A stretch of 64,000 nucleotides of DNA from Sipunculus nudus (Eukaryota > Annelida > Sipuncula > Golfingiida > Sipunculidae). The DNA lies in NCBI GenBank assembly GCA_026874595.1, contig CM049317.1, positions 40,324,401 to 40,388,400 on the forward strand, written 5' to 3'. A program made the position numbers and the translations under genes. Positions 1-9,870 of the stretch are shown piece by piece. Every line of letters begins with the position of its first letter. Position 1 is the first letter of the stretch. The notes below the pieces were generated by a model. That model worked only from the letters and a program-made list of their open reading frames with translations, made no database searches and was not told the DNA's origin.

Positions 1-629
1 GAGGTTATGGAAAATGTAACTTATTGGCAGTTTTACCGTTTCAACTAAGCTTTGTCATTTTCAAATAATACCTCTCATTTCGAATCAATGGGCCTGAAAA
101 TAATAAAAAAAACATTAAAATTTTCATCCCCATATAGTTATGTGCTAGTTTGGCACCAATTTTAACTTTCCACTTTGAATATCTCCAGAAAATTTTACAT
201 TTGACTGTAATTAAGGATTTGGGCGTGGTCAAAAATAGCATTATTCTGCTTTTAACTTTGTCGATTCATGCTTTGATCGTTGTCATCAAACTCTCTAGGA
301 AACTTTATTGGAGAAGGTTCCCGGAGTAGTGTTGTGTTGCATCTGAGCGCCCTAAATGAACACTGACAGGTATATTCATCAGAGTTTAATGATGTCACTC
401 ATGATGGTTGGCATTATGCCAAACTTTAAAACCCAGATTTGTCAGACCGCAGTTTGAAATTATGCCGTGTACCACTGCAATTAAAGCTCAGCTGATTATA
501 AGTTACCTGAGCTATAGGATGGTCCTTAGTCTATTGTCCTTCTGTCTAGGTGGACTTCCCAAACAAAGCATGTTTTGAATTGTACCTATATGAATCCAAA
601 ATTCGACTAGATGTTATGGAACGACACGA
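1..629. other. intronic sequence, mostly featureless
   Basis: I see no convincing coding region or RNA gene here. From about 484 to 560 there is a weak match to the head of dispersed family B (a CTCAGCTGA start followed by a 'cctgagctatag' stretch), which is clearer at 28897 and 58405. Confidence 0.4.
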
Positions 630-1626
630 ATGCCCCCGCCTGGGGCAAATTAGAAACATTTGTTAAATTTTGTAAATTTTTTTTAAGTTCGGGAGGTGTC
701 GTATGGTCAAAAGTAGGTCAACAAGGGCAAAATGCAAACTTGATCTGTAACGGGTCATTATCAAGCGACACACCAAAAATCAGGCCAGTATCTGCAGGCA
801 TTGTGAAAAAAAGTCCATACACGTGCATTTTTCATAAAAATTTCTGTCTTTCATGAAATTTTCTATGTTCAGGATGTCTGTCATATGGTCAAAAATAGGT
901 CAACTGGGATGAAACGCGAACTCGATCTGTAACTAGTCATTATCTGCCCACACACCAAATATCAGGCCAATATCTGCAGGCATTGTGAAAAAAAAGTCTG
1001 TACATGTGTATTTGTCATGAAAATTTTCTATTTTTCATGGAATTTTCCAAGTTTAGGAGCCGTAAATGGTCAAAAGACGGTCAACCGGGACAAAACGCGA
1101 ACTCCATCTGTAACTGGTCATTATCTGCCCACACACCAAAAATCAGGCCAATATCTGCAGGCATAGTGAAAAAAATCAGTACATGTGTATTTGTCATGAA
1201 CATTTATATTTTTCATGAAATTTTCTAAGTTTAGGAGCTTTAAAACAGTCAAAAGTAGGTCAAGCAGAATGAAACACGAACTCGATCTGTAACTGGTCAT
1301 TATCTGCCCACACACCAAAAATCAGGCATATATCTGCAGGCATTGCGAAAAAAAGTCCGTACATGTGTGTTTGTCATGAAAATTTCTATTTTCATGAAAT
1401 TTTCTAAGTTTAGGAGCCGTAAAACGGTCAAAAGTAGGTCAACCGGGACGAAACGCGAACTCGATCTGTAATTGGTCATTATCTGCCCACACACCAAAAA
1501 TCAGGCCAATATCTGCAGGCATTGCGAAAAAAAGTCCGTACAACTGTTTGATTTCGGAATGACGGAATGACGGAATGACGGACATGGGTAAAACTATATG
1601 CCCCGGCCACTTTGTGGCGGGGGCAT
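630..1626. mobile_element. non-autonomous TIR element (MITE-like)
   Basis: The ends are a perfect 11-bp inverted repeat: ATGCCCCCGCC at 630-640 and its reverse complement at 1616-1626. The right end also folds on itself: the stretch from 1596 to 1627 is a near-perfect hairpin (tgccccggccac against gtggcgggggca). The interior consists almost entirely of ~180-bp tandem units, and there is no coding capacity. A short GGAATGAC tandem (1556-1580) sits just inside the right end. I see no clear target-site duplication, so the exact outer boundary is uncertain and the superfamily is not assigned. Confidence 0.65.
700..1550. repeat. tandem repeat, about 180 bp x 5
   Basis: The landmark tctgcaggcat recurs at 791, 973, 1154, 1333 and 1512, giving periods of 182, 181, 179 and 179 bp. 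Each unit carries the same order of segments: 'ggtcaa..cggg', 'gatctgtaactggtcattatctg', 'cacaccaaaaatcaggcc', then a 'catgaaaattttctat' stretch. The short ORFs on both strands are by-products of this repetition. Confidence 0.9.
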
Positions 1627-2869
1627 AAAAATACAGTAAGATGTCCCCAAGTTTGCCTGTTAAACCTGAAACTGTCTCAATGCATGCGTCTTTGTTCCTC
1701 TGCGAAATTAGGAAAATCTCTTTTTTTTTCAGAGAAAGCATATTTTAACACTTCATGACTGCCTATAACCAACTTATCCATTTTGGTCTTGCTTTCTGAA
1801 GAAGCTTATTCAGCTGTTACACCAGAATCATTAATTTTCCACTCTTCCGCTCAGTATCTCAAGGTCATTAACTATATGCATGAGAGCTTTTGGTGTAGCT
1901 GCATGGTCCTTAACTTAGGAATGAACTACCACAGTACTTGTGATCACAATCCAGTCATCTGAAAACGCATTTGTGTAGTCAATGAACTTCAGTGATCCAA
2001 ATTCTCTTGAAACATTTTTTATTGTTTTAAACTTAATTTTGTAACTTTTGATTTTTTTTTCATTGTAAATTTAACCAATATCATTCTACTTGTCACCTTT
2101 TTAGCATGTATGCAGCATTAAGGGACCAATTCTGGATTCTACGCTTTATAAAATAAATTAATATTGATATTATTATTATTATCATTATTTGGCCTAAAAT
2201 TATGTAGATTTTGACAATTTAAATCTAACAGTGAACAGATGTTCTTGGGACCATGTGAGAGTCTATAACTATTTGAAACCTAAGGCTTGGTATACATATT
2301 TTCATCTATTACAAATTTCCCAATTCTGTAAATGAGATATTGTCAGAAAAAGAAAATGGCACACATAATTTGTATATTATGTTGTTTGAATATAATGCAT
2401 TTCTAAAGAAAACCAGTTAACATGATATTATGACAGAATATGTATATCACTCACTGTAACGCTTAGATAATAATTTATAAAACAAATATTGTATTGCTTC
2501 TTGCAATATTAGAGCTATGAATAAATTTTAGTCAACGGCTGCCATAATAATATAACAACAATATTCCAAGATGATGATTAAAACAACCAGTGAACAAATA
2601 TGTTATACATTTGTTTTTGGATTAAAAGGTGCTGCGATGGGCTTGTGACCCCGATTTTGTCATTGCAAATTTTGGGTGTTTTGTGACACATAGCAACTCT
2701 GCAACAGTTTTATTCAACCAATTTTTCTACTTGTGACCCTGTTGCGACGCCTTGCAGCCTTGTGATGCCTTTATGCAACAGGCCCCTGATCAACAATGGT
2801 TTAATAATATTCATATCCAATGTTCAAGTTGAACTGTTTGCCAGTCCCATGAAAAAATTCAAATTATTT
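1627..2869. other. intronic sequence without genes
   Basis: This is AT-rich unique-looking sequence with a short imperfect (ATT)n tract near 2160-2185. I see no ORF with coding character and no RNA gene. Confidence 0.4.
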
Positions 2870-3640
2870 TGTCTAATGTCCATGAAAAACTCCTTGGAAA
2901 CCTGAAATTAGGTCTCTGTTACCCATATCCTCCAAGCTATGGGGCTCAGAAGTAACCCCCCTCCCACCCAGAATAATTAAAAATTTGATACAAAAGCTTC
3001 AGTATTTGATCAACTAAAGCATTGATCACCATGATTCTTTGCATGCAAATTGATCATGGAGTGTTTCATCATTTCCTACAGAATGGTGGCAACACCTATT
3101 TTTTTTTCGAATTTTTACTCATTTTTTCTCTGTTTTTGAAACCCTAAATTAAAGATGTGGCCGCCTGTTAACAAGACACAAGTTGTAACCATTGGTCCTA
3201 GAACCTTCTTACTAGGAATCCAGGAAGGTCCATGAAAAATCTCCTTGGAAACCTAAAATAAGGTCTCTGTTACCCATATCATCCAACTAAGGGGCTCAGG
3301 AGTAACCCCAGAATAATTAAAAGTTTGATACAAAAGCTCCAGTATCTGAACAACTAATGAATTGATCACCGTGATTTTTTGCATGCATATTGATCAAGGG
3401 GAGTGTCTTCAGTTCCTGCAGACTGATGGCGCCATCTGGATTTTAAAAATTTTTAACACTTTTCTTTATTTTTAGACCTTTAAAGATGTGGTCTTCTGTT
3501 AACAGGCAACAAATTGTAACCATTGGTCCTAGAACCTTCTTACTTGACATCCAGGGAGTTATGGGGCTTGATAGAGGCCCTAAGAATAATTGAAAATTTG
3601 ATACCAAAGCAGGGCACAAATCGTAACCACTGGACCTAGC
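2870..3640 (+). repeat. dispersed repeat family B, two tandem units
   Basis: Two units about 350 bp apart share 'ctccttggaaacctgaaat', 'ggtctctgttacccatatc' (2911 and 3262), 'aagctatggggctcag', 'gatacaaaagct', and a 'ttgatca' segment ahead of the 'ctgcaga..tggcgcc' region. The same family appears inverted at 29380-30770 and in direct orientation at 28897-29150 and 58405-58790. Confidence 0.8.
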
Positions 3641-3776
3641 TTTGTTAAACTAAAGACGGTTATTTTAATAACTGTGCACCTTCCACATTTGCACTGATTG
3701 ATACAGGCTAACTGGCCCATACTTTAATGGCTGGATTATCAGATATTAATAATTTCTTTGTTAATGTTTTGTATAG

Positions 3777-3855
3777 AATTGTTGGGGATGATGATGGAGG
3801 GAAGCTTATGACTCCTGATGAGTATGACGATTACCTCAAGAATGTGGTACCAAAG
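3777..3855 (+). CDS. FAM221A: FAM221A-like protein, internal exon
   Basis: This 79-bp exon starts after a pyrimidine-rich acceptor ending in tatag (3772-3776) and ends at AAG|GTAGGT (donor at 3856). It begins with the last base of a split Arg codon and then reads IVGDDDGGKLMTPDEYDDYL followed by KNVVPK, ending in phase 0. This matches the conserved N-terminal segment of FAM221A: an acidic-Gly-Gly-Lys stretch, then a TP-x-EY motif and a Val/Leu-Pro. The reading continues in phase into the exon at 56887, which carries the diagnostic next segment. FAM221 proteins are small cysteine-rich proteins of unclear function in animals. The assignment rests on recalled family sequence, not a search. FAM221B is the alternative, but the two-exon match favours FAM221A. 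The upstream exon is not visible in the window. Confidence 0.82.
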
Positions 3856-4690
3856 GTAGGTTCTACAGCACATGCATCACATGTCTGACAAAACATGGGT
3901 CAGCTGACCAGTGATGTACAGTAAAGCATAGTTTATCCATACACTGTATATCCACAAAATTCTTTAATTGATAATTGAAATTGAAAACTGAGAACCAAAA
4001 TGTTGGTCGTTTATCCGAAATCCAAACAATGAAAAAAATACAAAAAGATTGTATAAAAGATCATCCAATTTCAAGCATATATGTAGGGATGAAGGGATTA
4101 ATTAACAGAGATAAGTAATGCAATTTGATTAGGGCACTCAATTGTAGGTGGTAGTTATGAAAAACACCATCCCACCAGAGCAGTTACTCGGTATCAAGTA
4201 TAAGTCCATATACAAGACAGTCCAGATTCTTGAGGAACAGGGAAAGTTTTTGTTGGCTTGATTTAATCTAATGGTGGAGTGGCACAAAAGGCCAGGGCCC
4301 CTTTTAAACATACTTGTCCACTAGTAGGCTTTCTAGAAATATTTTTTTATCCAGCCACACACCCATGTATTTGATCAAACAAAGATAGAAAACAAGGTCT
4401 GCCATTATTGTCATTTATTAAAATGACTCAATAATCCAGCTAGCAGTGCTCAATTATTCCAGGCCTAAATGTAAGTGGAGTCCAAGATTGCCTGGGTGAG
4501 AATATTAATATGTACTAGTTAGTTATTATAATGCATTAATGCTTCTCAAGGGGCACTGCCAGGTAAAATCAAACCCTAAGTGATACAGTTATGATTATAA
4601 ACACAAAACATAGTGCTGGGGGGGGGGGGGGGAAGCCACCCCAGCATAAAACACAAAGGCATAGAACTCAAGCATTGTATATGTAAATGT
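3856..4690 (+). other. start of the giant FAM221A intron
   Basis: Intronic sequence follows the donor at 3856. It contains a homopolymer G run at about 4619-4632 and otherwise nothing I can name. A 34-codon open stretch at 4157-4261 was considered and rejected. Confidence 0.6.
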
Positions 4691-5190
4691 GGTGATAAAT
4701 GGAGCACACTAAGGTTTTTCAATGATCTTGACCTTGACCTTTGACCCAAATTAACCAAAAACAATGGGCTACCTCGAACTTCGGTTTTTCATCGTTCTTG
4801 TAAGTTTCAAGGTGATTGCTGTAAAATTGTGGCCTGTACTGTACTAAATGTCAGACAGAACATCAAGGCCGTTGTCAAAATTGAAAACAACAGAGGAACA
4901 GACAGACAAACTGACAAGGTAACACAAAGTCAACAAAAGTTGATCATACCATGATATGGGAAAAGGAAAGACGAACAAAATGATCTTCGAATGAGGTTGA
5001 TACGACCATTTTTGACTAAGTTATGAGGAAAATGAAATTTTGAGGTTTTTCGATGACCTTGATCTTAACCCTTGACCTATATTTACCAAAAACAATAGGG
5101 CACCTAGAAATTTTGTTTTTCATTATCCCTGTAAGTTTCAAGGTGATTGTGGCAAAATTGTGGCCAGGCGAGAGATGACAAACAAACAGA
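4691..5190 (+). repeat. dispersed repeat family C, two copies
   Basis: Copies at about 4700-4860 and 5037-5170 share 'aggtttttc.atgatcttgacct', 'ttgacc', 'accaaaaacaat.gg', 'gtaagtttcaaggtgattg' and 'aaaattgtggcc', followed by runs of cagacagaca. A third copy lies at 6536-6670. The first copy holds TGACCTTTGACC (4735-4746), which is two nuclear-receptor half-sites as a DR1. Confidence 0.75.
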
Positions 5191-5221
5191 CAGACATACA
5201 GACAGACAAACAGACAAACAG

Positions 5222-5501
5222 ACATACGCAACTGACCAATATGCTTGCCGAAAATCTTTGATTCCGGCAAGCAACAAACATACGGAACTGACCAACATGC
5301 TTGCGAAAATCGAAGATTTCCGGCAAGCAACAGACATACGGGACTGATCAACATGCTTGCGAAAATCGAAGATTTTCGGCAAGCAACAAACATACGCGGG
5401 TGATCAACATGCTTGTGAAAATCGAAGATTTCCGGCAAGCAACAAACATTCAGAACTGACCAACATACTTGCGAAAATCGAAGATTTCCGGCAAGTAATA
5501 A
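5222..5501 (+). repeat. 56-bp palindromic minisatellite, 5 units
   Basis: Units start near 5222, 5278, 5334, 5390 and 5446 with an exact 56-bp period. Each contains 'acatacg..actgaccaacatg' followed by an imperfect hairpin, 'cttgcgaaaatc' gaa 'gatttccggcaag', so every unit can fold into a stem. A (cagaca)n tract (5180-5225) lies immediately upstream. The -strand ORFs of up to 140 codons here are frames of the repeat. Confidence 0.9.
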
Positions 5502-5639
5502 AGTCTGGACTGTGCCTCCAACATGTATGATAATAGACAGGGCCCGGAAAGGCCGTCACGCACCACTGCACACGCCGGCCGCCCACCGTAAGGACCCTGC
5601 TGCCACTTGCGGCGACGGCACGTGACTTCGTGGTTTGGT

Positions 5640-6535
5640 GAAACACGGCGCGAGATTTGACGAGACTTACAATGTGACCCCTGAATGTGACTGCGAGTGT
5701 CAGACGCTATCCAGCGCTGCAAACCATGTGTCTGTAGCGCAAAAAATGGCAGAAAATTATAGGCATTTCTTTGAATGGTCACGTGTTCTCGTTTCACGAG
5801 AAACGGTGCGAGATATGACGAGACTTGCGATTGAATGACTTAGAACTAGACAGATGCTGTCTAACGCCAAAAACCAGACCTTTCTACGGCAAATATCAAC
5901 AGAGATTAAAGTAGCAGGTAAACTTCGTATTTTCAAGTTGTCACGTTTTACCCCAAAATTTGGTAACCATGGTAACGGCAGCACAAGGATGTATGTACCC
6001 AGGGATAAGCCAATGTTCCTAGTTTCAGATACGACAAAAAAAATGGTGTCACGTTTAATATTTTTTGAGATATTGCAGAAAAATGATATGTTACAGTGTT
6101 TCCTGTACCACGCCCCCTGGTGGCTATTTCCAAAAAATGAAAAATCGATTTCGAAATATTTATAAATAACACAAAATATACCACTTTCAAAGTCATAGTT
6201 AAAAATGTGGCGACCTCCAGGTCATATTTAATGAAATCTTGAAAAATCTTGTTTGATGAGAAATGGCACGAGATTCTGCGAGACTTGCAATTGTATCATA
6301 TATAACTGGCTAAACACTACCTAATGCAGAAAACTAGACCTCGCTAGCTTTAATAATGACAAAGTTAGAAAAAAAATTCAAATTTCATGAATTTCCCCCA
6401 AAAATTTAGTATTCAAGGTAACAGCAGAATGGAGCGATTTTGCACTGAGGCTAGTTGCCATCTAGTGGTGAGTATTTTGAGCTACTGCTTGAGTGGCTGC
6501 GATTATTATTACCAAAGATATGAAGAAAAAGCCGT
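5640..6535 (+). repeat. diverged repeat with recurring gag-acttg core
   Basis: Three related segments begin near 5643, 5801 and 6252. Each carries a cgcgagat..gacgagacttgc-like core followed by a 'caatg..' stretch and, in two copies, 'cagaaaactagacct' or a near match. The spacing is irregular, so this is an old dispersed or tandem repeat rather than a clean array. No coding region is supported. Confidence 0.45.
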
Positions 6536-6890
6536 TTTAGGGCTTTTTGGTGACCTTGACCTTGACCTTTGACCGATCAAGGCCAAAAACAATAGGCTCA
6601 GTGGATAACCGATTTAACACTTGATGATTAAGTTTCAGAGCGATTACTTCAAAATTGTGGCCTGTAGCACTCGGACAAACCCACAGACAGACAAACAAAC
6701 ATACGGAACTGACCAACATACTTGCGAAAATCGAAGATTTCCGGCAAGTAACAAACAGACAGACAGACAAACAGACATACGCAACTGACCAATATGCTTG
6801 CCGAAATCTTTGATTCCGGCAAGCAACAAACAGACATACGCAACTGACCAACATGCCAAAATGGAAGATTTCCGGCAAACAAAAAACAAG
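6536..6890 (+). repeat. family C copy plus second hairpin array
   Basis: A third family C copy includes tgaccttgaccttgacc (6551-6567) and TGACCTTTGACC (6563-6574). It is followed by cagaca runs and three partial units of the 56-bp palindromic minisatellite (about 6704, 6776 and 6834). The same C-repeat plus cagaca plus palindromic array order occurs at 5037-5501, so the three parts spread as one composite. Confidence 0.75.
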
Positions 6891-8114
6891 TCATGTAATT
6901 CAGTTACATGAAAACAACAAAAACAGCCACAACATTATTAACAATACAAGCAATATGATGCAGAACAATGGCAACATTGATACACTTTGAAAAAAAATCT
7001 TATAGGCAAGAAGAAGTAAACAGAACATTATAAAAGTTGAGAAATTACATCATAAACTGCAAGTGTCAAAGTGTAACATAAACGAAATTAGAGCACAAGG
7101 GGAGAAAAATGCAGGACAAACACTTCAGAAGATTCTGTGACACAGTTGCAAATTAAAAATGTTCAGCAATAATAAAAGATAACCCGTACTTGCACTCTAT
7201 AGAACTCCCGGGGTTAACTTGCAGGGGAAACAGAGGAACAACAGCAACCTCAGCCCTGGGTTAACTTGCGGGGAAAACAGCTGTCCCGAAACACAAGCAG
7301 AATAACTTCTGCACATACAAATCGCAATAAAGCATGTAGATCTCTGCAAAACTGCATGTGAAGATAACAAACTATACTATAGGTAGCATGCAATTAAGTA
7401 TAGAGCAACATAGTGAAAATTATTGCAGATGAACATAAACAATAATAGCAACAAGTCATGTTAGATAGGTAAATAATATGACTTAGTAAAAATAAAAGAG
7501 AGAGTTAAAAATAAATAAATGTAAGGGTGACTGAACAAGGCACACACTAGGCACAGTCCTCGCCAACAGAAACCCAAAGTCCCTAACGATAAAGCACAGG
7601 ATAACTATAAACAAACTGACAGACAGATGGGAAGCAGGCCTTGTCAAGAAAAAGAGACCTGGATGAAAATAGCAAGAACAAGGACAACAACAAATACACT
7701 AACAAGCATGGAATTCAACATTAAAGTTGGTCCAAACAAAAAGCACGAAATCTTCGGAAGAGAAGGAACAGAATATGAAATTAAGTATGAGTAAAGGTGG
7801 ATACTCTTTGCAGGTCACCGATATAGGCCTACGGCATATGTTGAATTAGCATTTATTAGGTGAGACAAGTTTTGTTGTAAGGTACATTTAAACTAACCGC
7901 CGGGTTCGCCGACAAGGGAAAGTGGTAAAGCAAAGCCTATTACCACGTGATATAGCGACAAGGAATAAAAATATATGGCATAGACGGAAGTACTAATATT
8001 CAGGTCTTGTCGAACTGCTACGCGTAGACCACAAAGCGGCCTTTTGACGCAGGAGGCATGTATAAGCCGTGTATAGCTTGCGCAGGAGAATAGTTCCGAT
8101 GATAACCCAGTAAT
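6891..8114. other. intronic sequence, nothing identified
   Basis: A-rich sequence with no supported gene. A short direct repeat, gggttaacttgc, occurs at about 7212 and 7259. GC rises from about 7890 toward the ORF that starts at 8115. Confidence 0.35.
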
Positions 8115-8477
8115 ATGAGGCGACGATCATCTTCACAAAAGCAAAAATATAGTGAGAAAGCCGGCTCGGACACAGAGTTTGAGTTAGAATCAAGTTTGCA
8201 AATTAGAATCACGGGAAAGGGAGAATGTATACTGTTTTCAAACTCGAGCGGCATATCATCGTACGAACGATCTACGTACGATCTTTGCTTCACACGAGTC
8301 GCGGGTCCGCAGCGATCCCATGGGGGATATAATCCCTGTCCAGTTAAAATATCGACGGACGGCAGGGAATTTTCCGGTCTTATCACGAACGAATGTCCGA
8401 TTGGAAGAATCTGTAGCATGGATAAGCGTGAAAATTTTATGCAGAAGCTGGGCGTCATTTATCCGCCGACAGGTTAG
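8115..8477 (+). CDS. unassigned 120-codon ORF or first exon
   Basis: An ATG ORF of 120 codons that I do not recognise. It opens with a basic Ser/Arg stretch (MRRRSSSQKQK), then an acidic segment, and carries scattered Cys residues (ECILFSNSSG, DLCF, NPCPVK, NECPIGRICS) that could bind metal. Its codon use and GC look more coding-like than the AT-rich flanks. Near the end, ACAG|GTTAGT at about 8467-8476 would be a usable splice donor, so the real coding part may stop there and be spliced onward. No motif ties it to the FEN1-like pseudogene 2 kb downstream, although it could be that element's lost 5' exon. It may equally be a remnant of an unrelated transposon or a chance ORF. Confidence 0.35.
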   Translation: MRRRSSSQKQKYSEKAGSDTEFELESSLQIRITGKGECILFSNSSGISSYERSTYDLCFTRVAGPQRSHGGYNPCPVKISTDGREFSGLITNECPIGRICSMDKRENFMQKLGVIYPPTG

Positions 8478-9165
8478 TTCGGTTGCCAGACCTGAAAATC
8501 AACCCTAACCTTGCACTTTGGCAGAACAATTTTTTTATGATTGCATTTTGTTCTCCAGACTGTTCGGATCCTATATCTACCGGATGACAGCATGGCACCC
8601 TTGGGGCATTTTTATAAACGTTGAAAAAAAGTGTAATCACAGTCAATTCTGTGTAATTTCTGTCGTATCTGAATAGCAATACCTGATGTAATTTGTCCCT
8701 GTATTTAACAAATGCTGTGAAAACTCTGATTACTTTATGTCTGAAAGCAGTAAATGAAGAATGAAGGTACATTAACCATTGCAAGGTTACATGCACGCTT
8801 GAATTCAACAGCATATTTACGGATTCTAAATATTATATGTGCTTTGCAGTAGAAAATTGAAAAGTTCAGCGAGACAAATATAACCATAATAAACAATATG
8901 TTGTTACAGTATTGATAAAATACTGTTTGTGAATATCCTTTACCTTGACACGTAACTGATATCAAAGGCTTGTTAGTGTTCCATCTATAAAAGCAATGAA
9001 GTGAAAAAAACTACATCAGATTGTAGTACTCACAATATGTTTAAGGCAAGTATATCATACCAAAACATCAACGGAATATTTTAAGCAATCCTACACAAGA
9101 GTTACTGTTTTTATTTCTGTCCTTGGTTGTTCCGGCTTTCATGAAATCTTTTGGTTAGTTAATGT
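8478..9165. other. intronic sequence, nothing identified
   Basis: AT-rich sequence without repeats or ORFs that I can support. Confidence 0.35.
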
Positions 9166-9870
9166 TTGAAAACCAGTAAATAAAGTTCTGTTAACAAAAT
9201 TCACTACAATGCTAGACATTCTCATCAACTGTTTTTGTAATGATTTTTAAATGATTCAAGTTACAATAAGTCAATATGGACACAACCTGTTGTATAAAAT
9301 AAGCCCAAAGTGAGACATATTCAAATTACGATTCGTAAACCCAAAGATAAATATTCTTCACCCTGGACGATTGATGTAATCAGAGGCTTTACCGATGTTC
9401 ATTAACAAACCAATATATCCACTAGGAAGCCTCGCAAAACTCCTAATGCATAATTAATACCACTCCCAATTGTAATAAGTAAATCATAACATCATTTTGA
9501 AAACCAGTTAATAGAGTTGCATTAACAAAATTTTCCACAAGGCTACACATTCTCACCAACTGTTTTTGTAATGATTTTTAAATACTTCAAGTTACAATAA
9601 GTCAATATGGAAACAACTTGTATAAAAAAAGCCCAAAGTGAGATATACAAATTATATTTACAATATACAAATATACAATATATTCAAATTACGATTCGTA
9701 AATAAAAAGATAAATATTTTTCACCCTGGACGATCGATGTAATCAGAGGTTTTACTGATGTCTTCTCACAAACCAATATATCCGGAAAAAAGCTCCTGGG
9801 AAACCTCGCAAAAATCCTAATGCGTATAAGTAATATCATCTTTAAACACTCCCAGTTGTAATAAGTTAGT
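9166..9870 (+). repeat. tandem duplication, about 331 bp
   Basis: The segment starting gaaaaccagtaaata (9168) is repeated from 9499 (gaaaaccagttaata). Shared landmarks follow in order: 'ctgtttttgtaatgattttt', 'caagttacaataagtcaata', 'aagcccaaagtgaga', 'caaattacgattcgtaa', 'caccctggacgat' and 'gatgtaatcagagg'. The second copy has an extra 'atatacaatatac' expansion near 9650-9685. Confidence 0.85.

Noticed and set aside
4157-4261. 34-codon open stretch (MKNTIPPEQLLGIKYKSIYK onward) after an AG in the FAM221A intron
   Set aside because: It does not match the FAM221A sequence expected next, which is found at 56887, and there is no good donor. It is too short to call.
5016-5438. 140-codon - strand ORF
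   Set aside because: It is a frame of the 56-bp minisatellite; similar ORFs occur in all - frames there.
5222-5501. CRISPR-like array: palindromic repeats at a regular 56-bp spacing
   Set aside because: The whole 56-bp unit is repeated and there are no unique spacers. The setting is animal intron DNA with a second copy of the array nearby.
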